Shown here in pieces: positions 12,815-19,810 of a DNA stretch of 40,624 nucleotides. A program made the translations under genes and the position numbers. The stretch spans positions 1 through 40,624 of the forward strand of contig SYAB01000185.1 in NCBI GenBank assembly GCA_005787665.1, in the 5' to 3' direction. Source of the stretch: Actinomycetota bacterium. Lineage in GTDB: Bacteria > Actinomycetota > Actinomycetes > Mycobacteriales > Mycobacteriaceae. Under the pieces are notes generated by a model. That model had not been told where the DNA came from. It did not search any database and was given only the letters and a program-made list of their open reading frames with translations. The stretch's first letter is position 1. Every line of letters begins with the position of its first letter.

Positions 12815-14383
12815 TCAAAAAGGGCACACTTCTGCGGCAGCCACTTCGTCAGCGGTCAGGTCACCGAGAACCACCTGTTCAATGCCTGACAGCACGTACC
12901 CGTTTGCGGCCAGGTAGCGCAGCAGGTCGCGCGGGCCTACCGTCCGCCAGGACTGGCCGCCGTCGCGCCAGCAATCCTTGCTATACCGGCTTTCTAGGGC
13001 GCCGAGGACCAGGGCGAGGGTGACGAGTTGGGCGGGGCCGTCCGAACTGGACGGCAGTCCCCCGACATAGGTTTGCAACCCTTCCGCTTCCCCGGACAGG
13101 CCTAGTAGGGCGGCGGCCTCATCGGGGGCGCGGAAGTCACCGAGCAGAGTGCGGTCCCGCACCAGCATTTCAGCGATGAACACTGCCGCACCCTTGGGGG
13201 GCCGCTTGGCCGCGAGCAGTTTGTCGGTAACCCACCGCCGGCGCACCTCGGTCGCAGCCTCATTGAGTCGATTCAGACCCATGATGTCCCGCCGGGTCTG
13301 CCCGCCGTCCCCGCCCGGCTGCTGCCCGGCGGAGGGGTCTTTCTCTGTGCGCGCTGCGGCGGCCTGCACCGCCGGCGAGGGCATAAGCCCGACCGCCGTG
13401 TAGTCCGTGCAGTAGAAGTGAGGAACCGGGACCCACCGCTCAACAACGCTGCTGAAGTGGCGCAGGCCATCCCGCGCGGTCCGAGACGGGCTCCACTGGG
13501 TGTCGAGATCAACATCCGTGTCGTCGACCGGCTCGTCGGTCTCGGCATCGAAGAGGCGTTCCTCCTCGACTAAGCGAACGGCCCAATGTTCCGGGGTGAC
13601 GAGATCTTCCCTGGCGGGCTCGCCGCCGGCGGTGACCAGCTCGGCGATGGACAGGCAGGTGAGATCACCCCATCGTGGCGCTGCGTCGAGAACCCGGTAG
13701 CCCTGATCCCGATAGGTCTCCGCGGCCGCCGCAGTGACCCGGGCGGTGGTGCGCTCCCGACGCAGCCGACTTAAAAGGTGCTCGAAGTGCCCCGGGCTGG
13801 CGTCGATCAGCCGCGCCGCTGCCGCATCATCGTCGGCGAACTCGGCGACGGCAGCCGCCTGATCCAAGGTGAGTTGACCGCTGGCCAGGGCGGCCATCGC
13901 GGCCTCCGACTGCGCCGCTTCGGACGCCGACTTGACCACCTTGCGCGGCTTGGAGAGCAGCTTGGCTGTTTTAGCGACAGTGAGGCCGGCCTCGAGGAGT
14001 TGCTGAATCCCCCGGGCCCGTTGCGCGTCGTTAAGGATCGCGTGCTGATCGTTGGCGACGATCTGCTGAACGACGCGTTCCACATGCCAGGTCGGAAGAT
14101 CCCGCGCCGCGGTGGGGATCACGTAGACCGGGATCGTCGGAAGGGTCGCCTCCCGGGCGGCCAACGTGCGGCGCTGACCGTCACGCACGATCAGGGTCCC
14201 CTCATCGTCACGCACCACGGTCACTGGAACCAGCACTCCGTGCTGGCGGATCGAGTCGATGAAATCGGCGTCGAGGCCGGCAATGTCGCGCACGTTATCG
14301 CCGATGAACAGTGTGTGCGGGTCGACGAGACCGAACACACCATCGGCGGCCTCGGGCATTGAAGTGGTTGCACTATCCGTCAT
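12815..14383 (-). CDS. ParB-like nuclease-domain protein, 522 aa
   Basis: Residues 20-110 form a ParB N-terminal domain: NVRDIAGLDADFIDSIRQHGVLVPVTVV and DGQRR (68-72), the latter corresponding to the nucleotide-binding GERR box. Residues 130-190 contain ILNDAQRARGIQQLLEAGLTVAKTAKLLSKPRKVV, the usual ParB helix-turn-helix. The long C-terminal half is not recognised and is larger than in chromosomal ParB (about 300 aa). No ParA gene is nearby. It may act in segregation or gene regulation. The start is uncertain: ATG 14383 and ATG 14404 both lack a clear site, and a leaderless mRNA is possible. Confidence 0.85.
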   Translation of the reverse strand: MTDSATTSMPEAADGVFGLVDPHTLFIGDNVRDIAGLDADFIDSIRQHGVLVPVTVVRDDEGTLIVRDGQRRTLAAREATLPTIPVYVIPTAARDLPTWHVERVVQQIVANDQHAILNDAQRARGIQQLLEAGLTVAKTAKLLSKPRKVVKSASEAAQSEAAMAALASGQLTLDQAAAVAEFADDDAAAARLIDASPGHFEHLLSRLRRERTTARVTAAAAETYRDQGYRVLDAAPRWGDLTCLSIAELVTAGGEPAREDLVTPEHWAVRLVEEERLFDAETDEPVDDTDVDLDTQWSPSRTARDGLRHFSSVVERWVPVPHFYCTDYTAVGLMPSPAVQAAAARTEKDPSAGQQPGGDGGQTRRDIMGLNRLNEAATEVRRRWVTDKLLAAKRPPKGAAVFIAEMLVRDRTLLGDFRAPDEAAALLGLSGEAEGLQTYVGGLPSSSDGPAQLVTLALVLGALESRYSKDCWRDGGQSWRTVGPRDLLRYLAANGYVLSGIEQVVLGDLTADEVAAAEVCPF

Positions 14384-14512
14384 GTCTGTGACCGTAGCGG
14401 CCATACCCGACACAGCCCGGCAGACCAAAATCCGCCAGCACGTGACCACCCAAGGGTTGTCCGCGCCGCGGTCTAACCTCTACGGAACTTCACTCGACTG
14501 GAGGTGCCTGCG

Positions 14513-15457
14513 ATGACCCCGAAACCGTTCCCGCGGCCACGTCCTACATGCCCGCAACAGGTTCGACCTGTTCCGCAGTTCCCGTCGGTCGCGGTGAAGA
14601 TCGCCGCCGCGGGCGAGGCCTACCGCTACTTCGCGACAACCGGGGAGCGGTCCTGGCAGGACGTGATCACCGCTCCCACCCGGGAGGTGGCCCTGCTGGA
14701 CATCATCACCACCATTCACGCCGAAATCGGCGCCGGACGCCCGCTGCGTTTCCTGCTGACAGTGCCGCCCCACAACCGGATCTGGCAGCACCGCAACGAA
14801 CTGGCAACACTGGGCTTCCTGATCGACCGCGGAACCTTCCACGACCAGCCTCTGCTCACCGCCGCGGCCGCCGGCCTGGCCGCCACCGCACCATCGGACC
14901 CGCCCGCCGCAGCGCCCCCCACCACCGTGCGACCGGCACTCACCGTCGCCACCGACGGATCGGTCCGTAAGAGCTGCACAGGAATCGGATGGCTCGCCAG
15001 CAACGGCCGGTACGGCTTGCGTGGAGCCCGGCACCCCATCAGCGCCATCGGGCCACAGGCGGTACTCCTCGCCGAATTAAGCGCGATCAGCGACGCGGTG
15101 CTCTCCCTGTCCGCGCACCCCCTCACCCTGATCAGCGACAGCACCAAGGCCGTCGCCATGGTCCACCAATGGATGGACGGCCACGACATCCTGCCGGCGG
15201 GATATCCCCGCACCGGCAAGCCAGGTCTTCTGATAGCGGCGCGGCACCAGATCTACACCGCCCGCGGCCGGCTTTCCTGCCGGTGGGCCAAAGGCCACCG
15301 CGGCGAACCCCTCAACGAGGGCGCCGATGCACTGGCGCGGCTGGCCTCCCGCTACATCCGAGGCGACAGCGGCTTAACCGAATCCGATTACCACCACCGC
15401 GCAGCCGGTCTGGCCCAGGGCTTCTCTGCGGCATTCGCCAGCCAACTGGGTGCCTGA
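14513..15457 (+). CDS. Ribonuclease HI-domain protein, 314 aa
   Basis: GGAGG eight bases upstream fixes ATG 14513. The C-terminal half is a complete RNase HI: TDGS (D148), E188 in LLAELSAISDAV, D209 in ISDSTKAV, H262 in KGHRGEP and D272 in NEGADALA. It cuts the RNA strand of RNA-DNA hybrids, for example at R-loops or replication primers. The N-terminal 140 residues are not recognised and end in an Ala/Pro linker. It diverges from the ParB-like gene and converges with the initiator candidate, whose stop is 13 bases away. That context favours a job in plasmid replication. Confidence 0.9.
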   Translation: MTPKPFPRPRPTCPQQVRPVPQFPSVAVKIAAAGEAYRYFATTGERSWQDVITAPTREVALLDIITTIHAEIGAGRPLRFLLTVPPHNRIWQHRNELATLGFLIDRGTFHDQPLLTAAAAGLAATAPSDPPAAAPPTTVRPALTVATDGSVRKSCTGIGWLASNGRYGLRGARHPISAIGPQAVLLAELSAISDAVLSLSAHPLTLISDSTKAVAMVHQWMDGHDILPAGYPRTGKPGLLIAARHQIYTARGRLSCRWAKGHRGEPLNEGADALARLASRYIRGDSGLTESDYHHRAAGLAQGFSAAFASQLGA

Positions 15458-15470
15458 ACGCTGCCACCCG

Positions 15471-16589
15471 CTAGGCGCCCTGCAGAAGCCGTTCCCCGCG
15501 CCCCGCGAAGGTCCTACTGGTGTCGCCTGCTCGCAGCCAGATCCTGATCGCCTCCACCGGCGTGTGAGTGGGATGTTGCCGGCGTGCCCGCCGCCCAGCG
15601 GTGACTATCGCGGCCCGGCGATCAAGATCAGAGCCAAACAACTCCTGCATCGCCGCGAGCATCGCTGCGCGTTGATTCGCGGTCGTCGACGCCTCGATCC
15701 GGCGGTAGTCGGCGATCGCGGTGTCAACATGTTGGCGGCGCTGCCGGTCGGCATCGGCGGCGTCCCAGGCCTTTTGGAGTGGAACCAACCGAGGGCCGGG
15801 ACCGGGTTGGTTGATGATCAACCTCCACACCGCTAATTTGAAGGGTCGTTCCACTCCCCGCTTCGGGAGCGGGGCACTGAGAATGGCCAGAATCTGCTCC
15901 GGGCGGTACCCGCGGGTCAACTTCGTGCGGATCGCAGCCCCGAGAAGCCACCGCAGGTGCTTAGGCAGGGAACCGAAGGCCGCCGGCAACTCCGCCATCA
16001 CGTGGCGAACTTCCGCTGGATCAACATCAACCTCAGTCGGTCGAGTCTGGTCGGTGTCGTCGGCTGCGGCTGGGCTATGGGGGGTAGGGGGGTCCCTTCG
16101 GGAACAAGAAGAGGTATGCGGGTCGGAAAAGGGGACGACGACCTTGTCATCATCGTCCCGGTGCAGCTCCTCGATACCCGACAGAAGCCGCTCATGAACA
16201 GCGATCGTCGCGGTCGTACCACGCCCCTGGGCGGGGCTGTAACGGATCACATCGAGGCGCTCGAGCCGCGCCAGGGCGCGACCAACACTGCGCTGGTGGG
16301 GATTCGACGGGCACAATGCCACGAGTTGGCGCAGCCGCACCCGGTCATCGCGGATGCGTGTCCACCGTGAGGGCAGCAAGTCGATAACCGCATTGAGAAC
16401 TTCGGCGACCACCCCGCCCAGCCGAGCGGCTCGGCCGGCCTCGGCCATCCGAAGCGTGACCAAATCGGCGCAGTGATAGCTGATCCGCGGCCGCTTTTTA
16501 TCGCTGGCGCGGTGAGGGTTTGAATCACGATCGCGCGCGCCCACTCGAAATGATTCAGGCAGTGCGGTATCGTGAGATCTGTCTGGCAC
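15471..16589 (-). CDS. Putative replication initiator, winged-helix protein
   Basis: The 372-aa protein contains a winged-helix-like region near residues 45-125 (SVGRALARLERLDVIRYSPAQGRGTTATIAV), a charged linker around residues 145-180, and a helical C-terminal half (LRWLLGAAIRTKLTRGYRPEQILAILSAPLP, then FKLAVWRLIINQP). This layout fits plasmid initiators or helicase loaders, but no family is certain. The GTG at 16589 was preferred over TTG 16595 because AAGGGA then sits seven bases upstream. A counter-transcribed RNA covers this start and Shine-Dalgarno, which is strong contextual support for a copy-number-controlled rep gene. It lies beside RNase HI and RHH genes. Confidence 0.65.
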   Translation of the reverse strand: MPDRSHDTALPESFRVGARDRDSNPHRASDKKRPRISYHCADLVTLRMAEAGRAARLGGVVAEVLNAVIDLLPSRWTRIRDDRVRLRQLVALCPSNPHQRSVGRALARLERLDVIRYSPAQGRGTTATIAVHERLLSGIEELHRDDDDKVVVPFSDPHTSSCSRRDPPTPHSPAAADDTDQTRPTEVDVDPAEVRHVMAELPAAFGSLPKHLRWLLGAAIRTKLTRGYRPEQILAILSAPLPKRGVERPFKLAVWRLIINQPGPGPRLVPLQKAWDAADADRQRRQHVDTAIADYRRIEASTTANQRAAMLAAMQELFGSDLDRRAAIVTAGRRARRQHPTHTPVEAIRIWLRAGDTSRTFAGRGERLLQGA

Positions 16590-16706
16590 GGACAAATCCC
16601 TTCGGGGAATGGGTTGTGAAACCCGACGAGACCGAGCTGTAACTCGGACTCAAGAACCTTTCGGACCGTCGCCCTCGGCCTCCAAGCCGGGGGCGACGGT
16701 TTTTTC
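16580..16706 (+). ncRNA. Counter-transcribed RNA opposite the rep start
   Basis: On the plus strand TCGAAA (16545-16550), a 17-base spacer and TATCGT (16568-16573) form a plausible promoter. The following 127 bases fold into four consecutive hairpins: TCCC-TTCG-GGGA (16597-16608), GGGTT-GTGA-AACCC (16611-16624), CCGAG-CTGTAA-CTCGG (16632-16647) and a 15-base terminator stem with six T. There is no plus-strand gene upstream. The 5' part is complementary to the start and ribosome-binding site of the 15471-16589 gene. This is the arrangement of antisense RNAs that control plasmid copy number. Confidence 0.65.
16665..16705 (+). terminator. Rho-independent terminator of the antisense RNA
   Basis: Stem ACCGTCGCCCTCGGC / GCCGGGGGCGACGGT with one T-G wobble, loop of six, followed by TTTTTT (16700-16705). 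It is one of the few canonical T-run terminators in this GC-rich sequence and works only in the plus direction. Confidence 0.85.
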
Positions 16707-17073
16707 GGGTTCGGTTGGGACACAACCCTTTATGGAGTTTTCGGCCGGCCCTCGATCCCTACCTGGTTGCAACCCAGATCAGTAGCAGCAACTTGATTTT
16801 GGGTAGCGTCAAACCCGGCAGAAATAACGGAATTTCACTTGACCGCTGAGAAAAAGCAGCGCACCAAGCAGAACTGGACCGAGGGCGTCTCTGCTGAGCG
16901 GTTCAGCGCATGCACTCGCGGCGGCGGGGCGCCGGCGCGAGATGCTCCAGATTCATATCCGTACCTCCCAAGTGTGGACTGATACCCATTGGGATGTTCG
17001 CACGCGACTGCGCGGTATTCCGCGCACGACACGCGGCGAAGTTCACCCACCCAGGTTCTACCGGGGTGGCGTT
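16707..17073. other. Gene-free region, candidate origin or rep promoter
   Basis: No convincing gene. It holds hairpin GGTTG-GGACA-CAACC near 16713-16727, the palindrome GGTTGCAACC (16765-16774) and an AT-richer stretch at about 16780-16850, unusual for this window. The rep mRNA must start here on the minus strand. Position between rep and the RHH genes makes it an origin candidate. A short TTG-started plus-strand frame from 16839 and a minus-strand frame across 16835-17050 have no support. Confidence 0.4.
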
Positions 17074-17295
17074 TTAGAACGCGGTGGCCAGGCCGGCGGC
17101 GGCCAGATCCTGCTCGAGACGAGACATCACCAATTCCTTGGCGTCCCGGAAACCCTGCTGGCGGGCCGCCTCATCCAATGCCGCGCGCTGAGCTGCTGTC
17201 ATGCGCATCTGGAACGTGGCGTTTTGTCGACGATTCTCCGACCCACTCCGGCGCTTCTTCGCCGCGGCGGTCTCATCCATCGTGGTGGATTCCAT
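17074..17295 (-). CDS. Ribbon-helix-helix-type protein, 73 aa
   Basis: A basic, disordered N-terminus (KKRRSGSENRR) precedes NATFQMRMTAAQRAALDEAARQQGFRDAKELVMSRLEQDL, which has the strand-helix-helix profile of CopG/Arc or MobC-like DNA-binding proteins. AAGGGAG six bases before ATG 17295 supports the start. The preceding gene, 17353-17547, has the same plan, so these are a tandem pair. They could act as autorepressors, relaxosome accessory proteins or centromere-binding proteins. The cluster of AACATGACA sites just upstream of the pair is the likely target. Confidence 0.7.
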   Translation of the reverse strand: MESTTMDETAAAKKRRSGSENRRQNATFQMRMTAAQRAALDEAARQQGFRDAKELVMSRLEQDLAAAGLATAF

Positions 17296-17352
17296 TGCGC
17301 TCCCTTATCTCAGAAACGGCGCGGCCAGGCCGCGGACATCGGCGAATACGGT

Positions 17353-17547
17353 CTAGATCGCGGAAGCCTCTGCGAGCTGGTGCAGGATGAATGACTGCAC
17401 GGTGGGGAAGCCGCCTTGCTCGGCCCGGGAACGTAGCCGCTGCTCCTCCTGGGGCAGCAGGTTGAGTTTCACCTGCTGGGTGCGCTGCCTTTTGTTGGAT
17501 CCGCTGCGGCTTCTTTTGCCCAGTTCGGCCGGCGCTGCTGCCCTCAT
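17353..17547 (-). CDS. Ribbon-helix-helix-type protein, 64 aa
   Basis: AGGAGG seven bases before ATG 17547 gives a clear start. Residues 1-22 are basic; QQVKLNLLPQEEQRLRSRAEQGGFPTVQSFILHQLAEA follows, a strand-helix-helix pattern. It is the first gene of the RHH pair and is read away from the iteron cluster at 17572-17773. CopG-family proteins commonly bind repeats at their own promoter, so autoregulation is likely. Plasmid mobilisation or partition are the alternatives; no relaxase gene is in the window to decide. Confidence 0.7.
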   Translation of the reverse strand: MRAAAPAELGKRSRSGSNKRQRTQQVKLNLLPQEEQRLRSRAEQGGFPTVQSFILHQLAEASAI

Positions 17548-17571
17548 CGCGCTCCTCCTAGTCCGCTCAAC

Positions 17572-17773
17572 ATGTCATCTAACATGACATTGCTCGGTGC
17601 TGTGAGCTGCTGTTTTGTCATGTTGATGTCATGTTAGATGACATCCAGCAACACCGCGGGTACCCGCGCACGGCGTGTTGCCCCCCCAGATGGCACCCCG
17701 CCCACTCGTGATGTCCTCTAACATGACATGAACATGACAAATGCCCATGTCACAGAGTTTTCTGAACATGACA
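17572..17773. repeat. Iteron/operator cluster AACATGACA
   Basis: Six exact copies of AACATGACA or its complement lie at 17581-17589, 17616-17624, 17627-17635, 17720-17728, 17731-17739 and 17765-17773. Two belong to a perfect 19-base inverted pair, ATGTCATCTAACATGACAT at 17572-17590 and its complement at 17626-17644, and a third 19-mer with one mismatch is at 17711-17729. They occupy the divergent intergenic region between an RHH gene and an HTH/coiled-coil gene. This is the architecture of plasmid centromeres, relaxosome sites or iteron origins. Confidence 0.85.
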
Positions 17774-17816
17774 TGGCGGGGTTTCCGCAGCCCGAACCGA
17801 AGGATTGCCGCCTGCT

Positions 17817-18413
17817 ATGAAAAAGCAGTACATCCTGGAGGTGAGGTCCACGCCGCCGGAGCGGCCGACGATCACCGCGCCCGAGGCCGCCCGCAGGCTG
17901 GGAATCGACCACCGCACGATGCGCCGCGGCCTTGAAATCGGCACATATGCCGGGGGCTGGTATGCAATCGAGGGTGGCCAGCAGCGCAACTGGTTCGTCT
18001 ACTCCGACGTGCCACCCTTCGCCCCTTCGTCGGGTCCCCCAGTGCCGGCAACACCGAATCAGGACAACACCACCGCCGCGCCGGACATGGTCTTGTCGGC
18101 GGCCCTTGAGTTCATCGCCGAGCTGCGCGAGCGAGACGCCCGACGCGATGAACAACTGTCCCGGCTCATCATCCAAATACAGGCAGACCAGATCCAAATA
18201 CAGGCGGATCAAGCGGCCATCCGCGCGGACCAGATGGATTACGAAAGCCGAATGAACCTGATGGCTGCAGCGAGTTCGGAGTCCGGTCTGGCCGCGGCCG
18301 AGATCCTCGCGTCAGCGCAACGACTCCAGCGCGCCCTCGAAATGACGAATCAAATCATCTCGCAAATCCACCTCCCAAAGTTCGGGCCCGACGACTCGAA
18401 CAGGGTTCTGTAG
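17817..18413 (+). CDS. HTH and coiled-coil DNA-binding protein, 198 aa
   Basis: Residues 18-40 (TITAPEAARRLGIDHRTMRRGLE) form a helix-turn-helix of the excisionase/MerR type, followed by a beta wing (AGGWYAIEGGQQRNWFVYSD). After a Pro/Thr linker, residues 93-185 are a long coiled coil with a tandem IQADQIQIQADQ repeat at 121-132, visible in DNA as a duplicated 18-mer. ATG 17817 is preceded by GAAGGA at twelve bases. A DNA-binding head with a coiled-coil tail, next to a cluster of sites, suggests partition or nucleoid bridging, but this is inferred. Confidence 0.7.
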   Translation: MKKQYILEVRSTPPERPTITAPEAARRLGIDHRTMRRGLEIGTYAGGWYAIEGGQQRNWFVYSDVPPFAPSSGPPVPATPNQDNTTAAPDMVLSAALEFIAELRERDARRDEQLSRLIIQIQADQIQIQADQAAIRADQMDYESRMNLMAAASSESGLAAAEILASAQRLQRALEMTNQIISQIHLPKFGPDDSNRVL

Positions 18414-18430
18414 ACCGCCGCACGATGCGC

Positions 18431-18457
18431 CCAACGGCGCTGTTGGAGTGTCTTTTT
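18431..18457 (+). terminator. Terminator after the HTH/coiled-coil gene
   Basis: CCAAC-GGCGCT-GTTGG (18431-18446) followed by a run of five T (18453-18457), 18 bases past the stop. Confidence 0.55.
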
Positions 18458-18524
18458 GGCGGGTCTTTCGTGTCGGGGTGCCCGGTTAGCCTGAACACAA
18501 CTCACCCGATTGTGGAGGTTGATT

Positions 18525-18845
18525 GTGATGATGCCAGCGACGCGAGCACTGCTCGCCCTTGCAACTGCACCGGCCAGAGAGGACGGCGACGGGCCGGATC
18601 GCAGTTTCTTCGCCGATGCGCTGTGCGCGCAAACCGATCCGGAAGTGTTTTTCCCCGAAAAGGGCGGCACAACAAAGGAAGCCAAACGGATCTGTGCGCG
18701 ATGTGAGGTTCGTGATGCCTGCCTTGCCTTTGCGATGGAAGGCGATGAACGCTTCGGTGTTTGGGGTGGCCTGTCAGAACGTGAGCGCCGTAATCTCAGG
18801 CGCGTCGGGCCGGTCACGGCTGAGGCGGACCGGTTGGCCGGGTAA
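18525..18845 (+). CDS. WhiB-family Fe-S regulator
   Basis: About 106 aa. Four cysteines C34, C57, C60 and C66 (C-x22-C-x2-C-x5-C) and GVWGG at 78-82 are the defining Wbl features; they hold a [4Fe-4S] cluster that binds sigma factor region 4. A basic tail (SERERRNLRR) follows. GGAGG six bases upstream favours GTG 18525; ATG 18528 and 18531 are alternatives. The stop overlaps the next start (TAATG), so it is co-translated with the lipoprotein gene. Plasmid and phage Wbl proteins often tune host transcription. Confidence 0.92.
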   Translation: MMMPATRALLALATAPAREDGDGPDRSFFADALCAQTDPEVFFPEKGGTTKEAKRICARCEVRDACLAFAMEGDERFGVWGGLSERERRNLRRVGPVTAEADRLAG

Positions 18846-19486
18846 TGAAGGTAGTACCCGCGCTGTCGATAGCCAGCCCGGTGGTTGTGGGTTGCCAGGC
18901 GACCGTTGGTGGCGCCGCCCAGGCGCCGCCGGTTGGGACCGGTGTCGCAGCGTCACCGTGTACGCCCGGGTCTGGTCACATCAGCTTTCCGGGGCAACGC
19001 AATGCCGAACAGTCCGTTCATGTTCCGGTCGTGGCGAACTGGTCACCGGTAGTAGTCCTTGAGCGCTCCCCGCACCTTTACCCACAGGACATCGGCATCG
19101 TCGTCAACCAGCAACACCGTGGGCATCGTGGTGGCAGCCGTGAGCATCGCCACACTGCCACCTTGATCGTCTCGGTTGACTGGGTCGGCGGCAGGTCGGA
19201 CGCCGACTATGCCCGTGTGCTGCCGGCCACACTGGCCGCGGCGGCGGCGCGCACGACGTCGGAGGAGATTCTGATTTGCGGCCGGGCCGGGTACCGCACC
19301 GACTTTTCCGGGATGGCGGCCGGCACCTCGCCCGCCACTGATGGCACCGCGATAACGGTGATCGAGGACAGCCCCGCCGGTGATCGTTACGCCTACATCG
19401 CGGTGTTGCAAACCACTGACACCGCAAGCCCCGATTGGGTGGCGGCCAGGGATTCTCTGCTCGCCGGTTTCACGATCGGCGACTAA
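18845..19486 (+). CDS. Putative lipoprotein, LpqN/LpqT-like
   Basis: The 213-aa product starts with a short hydrophobic leader ending in VVVGC (C17), a plausible lipobox for export and lipidation. The second half (VSVDWVGGRSDADYARVLPATLAAAAARTTSEEILICGRAGYRTDFSGM, then GDRYAYIAVLQTTD and DSLLAGFTIGD) has the pattern of mycobacterial LpqN/LpqT-type small lipoproteins. The middle part (RGHRGGSREHRHTAT) is atypical and may reflect divergence or a compensated frameshift. Start ATG 18845 overlaps the WhiB stop. A cell-envelope role is inferred from the signal. Confidence 0.55.
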   Translation: MKVVPALSIASPVVVGCQATVGGAAQAPPVGTGVAASPCTPGSGHISFPGQRNAEQSVHVPVVANWSPVVVLERSPHLYPQDIGIVVNQQHRGHRGGSREHRHTATLIVSVDWVGGRSDADYARVLPATLAAAAARTTSEEILICGRAGYRTDFSGMAAGTSPATDGTAITVIEDSPAGDRYAYIAVLQTTDTASPDWVAARDSLLAGFTIGD

Positions 19487-19501
19487 GGGGCGTTCGTCGC
19501 G

Positions 19502-19515
19502 CCTGCTTCGGCAGG
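19502..19515. terminator. Bidirectional hairpin between convergent genes
   Basis: CCTGC-TTCG-GCAGG, a UUCG-type tetraloop hairpin centred between stops at 19486 (plus) and 19527 (minus). Confidence 0.5.
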
Positions 19516-19526
19516 AGTCGGCGCAG

Positions 19527-19745
19527 TCAGTCAACGCCGTATTTGCGTTTCAAACGCTCCAGGATCTGCGCGGTGGTGAGCCGACCCGCGATGTAGTCAC
19601 GTGCCCAAGCGACAGTGTCGGCACTTGGCTGCATGCCTTCCAACGCGAACGAACCCATGGCTTCAAGAACCGCTTCCCTGCGGGCCTCTTCGGTCAACGT
19701 GATGTCGGGGTGCGGGGACTGCTCGCCCGCATCGGCCTGCTGCAT
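19527..19745 (-). CDS. VbhA-like antitoxin (Fic inhibitor), orphan
   Basis: GGAGG five bases before ATG 19745 fixes a 72-aa product. Residues 24-64 match antitoxins of the VbhA type: an N-terminal helix carrying SFALEG (S32-E36-G37), the (S/T)xxxE(G/N) motif whose Glu blocks ATP binding in Fic AMPylating toxins, then PSADTVAWARDYIAGRLTTAQILERL. In VbhT/VbhA and related modules the toxin gene follows directly; here the next gene is dnaB, and no HPFxxGNGR Fic motif is present in the window. It may guard against a Fic effector encoded elsewhere on the element. Confidence 0.75.
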   Translation of the reverse strand: MQQADAGEQSPHPDITLTEEARREAVLEAMGSFALEGMQPSADTVAWARDYIAGRLTTAQILERLKRKYGVD

Positions 19746-19810
19746 CGCATCCTCCGTTTGTAGCCTCATGATTATGCACGTGTGAGAGGTCCGCAATCCG
19801 CGGTGCGACT

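Noticed and set aside
691..15457. Search for a telomere terminal protein (Tpg/Tap-like) gene
   Set aside because: None of the genes near the end has a size and motif pattern that I can match to Tpg or Tap, so no assignment was made.
16247..16723. Long minus-strand frame over the rep start and antisense RNA
   Set aside because: It is a shadow of the rep frame and has no ribosome site; the region is better explained by the structured RNA.
16835..17050. Minus-strand frame of 71 aa in the origin candidate region
   Set aside because: No ribosome site and no protein-like composition; a short plus-strand TTG frame overlaps it with equally weak support.
19043..19534. Minus-strand frame of 163 aa opposite the lipoprotein gene
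   Set aside because: It is an antisense shadow; the plus-strand frame has a lipobox, an overlap with WhiB and protein-like composition.
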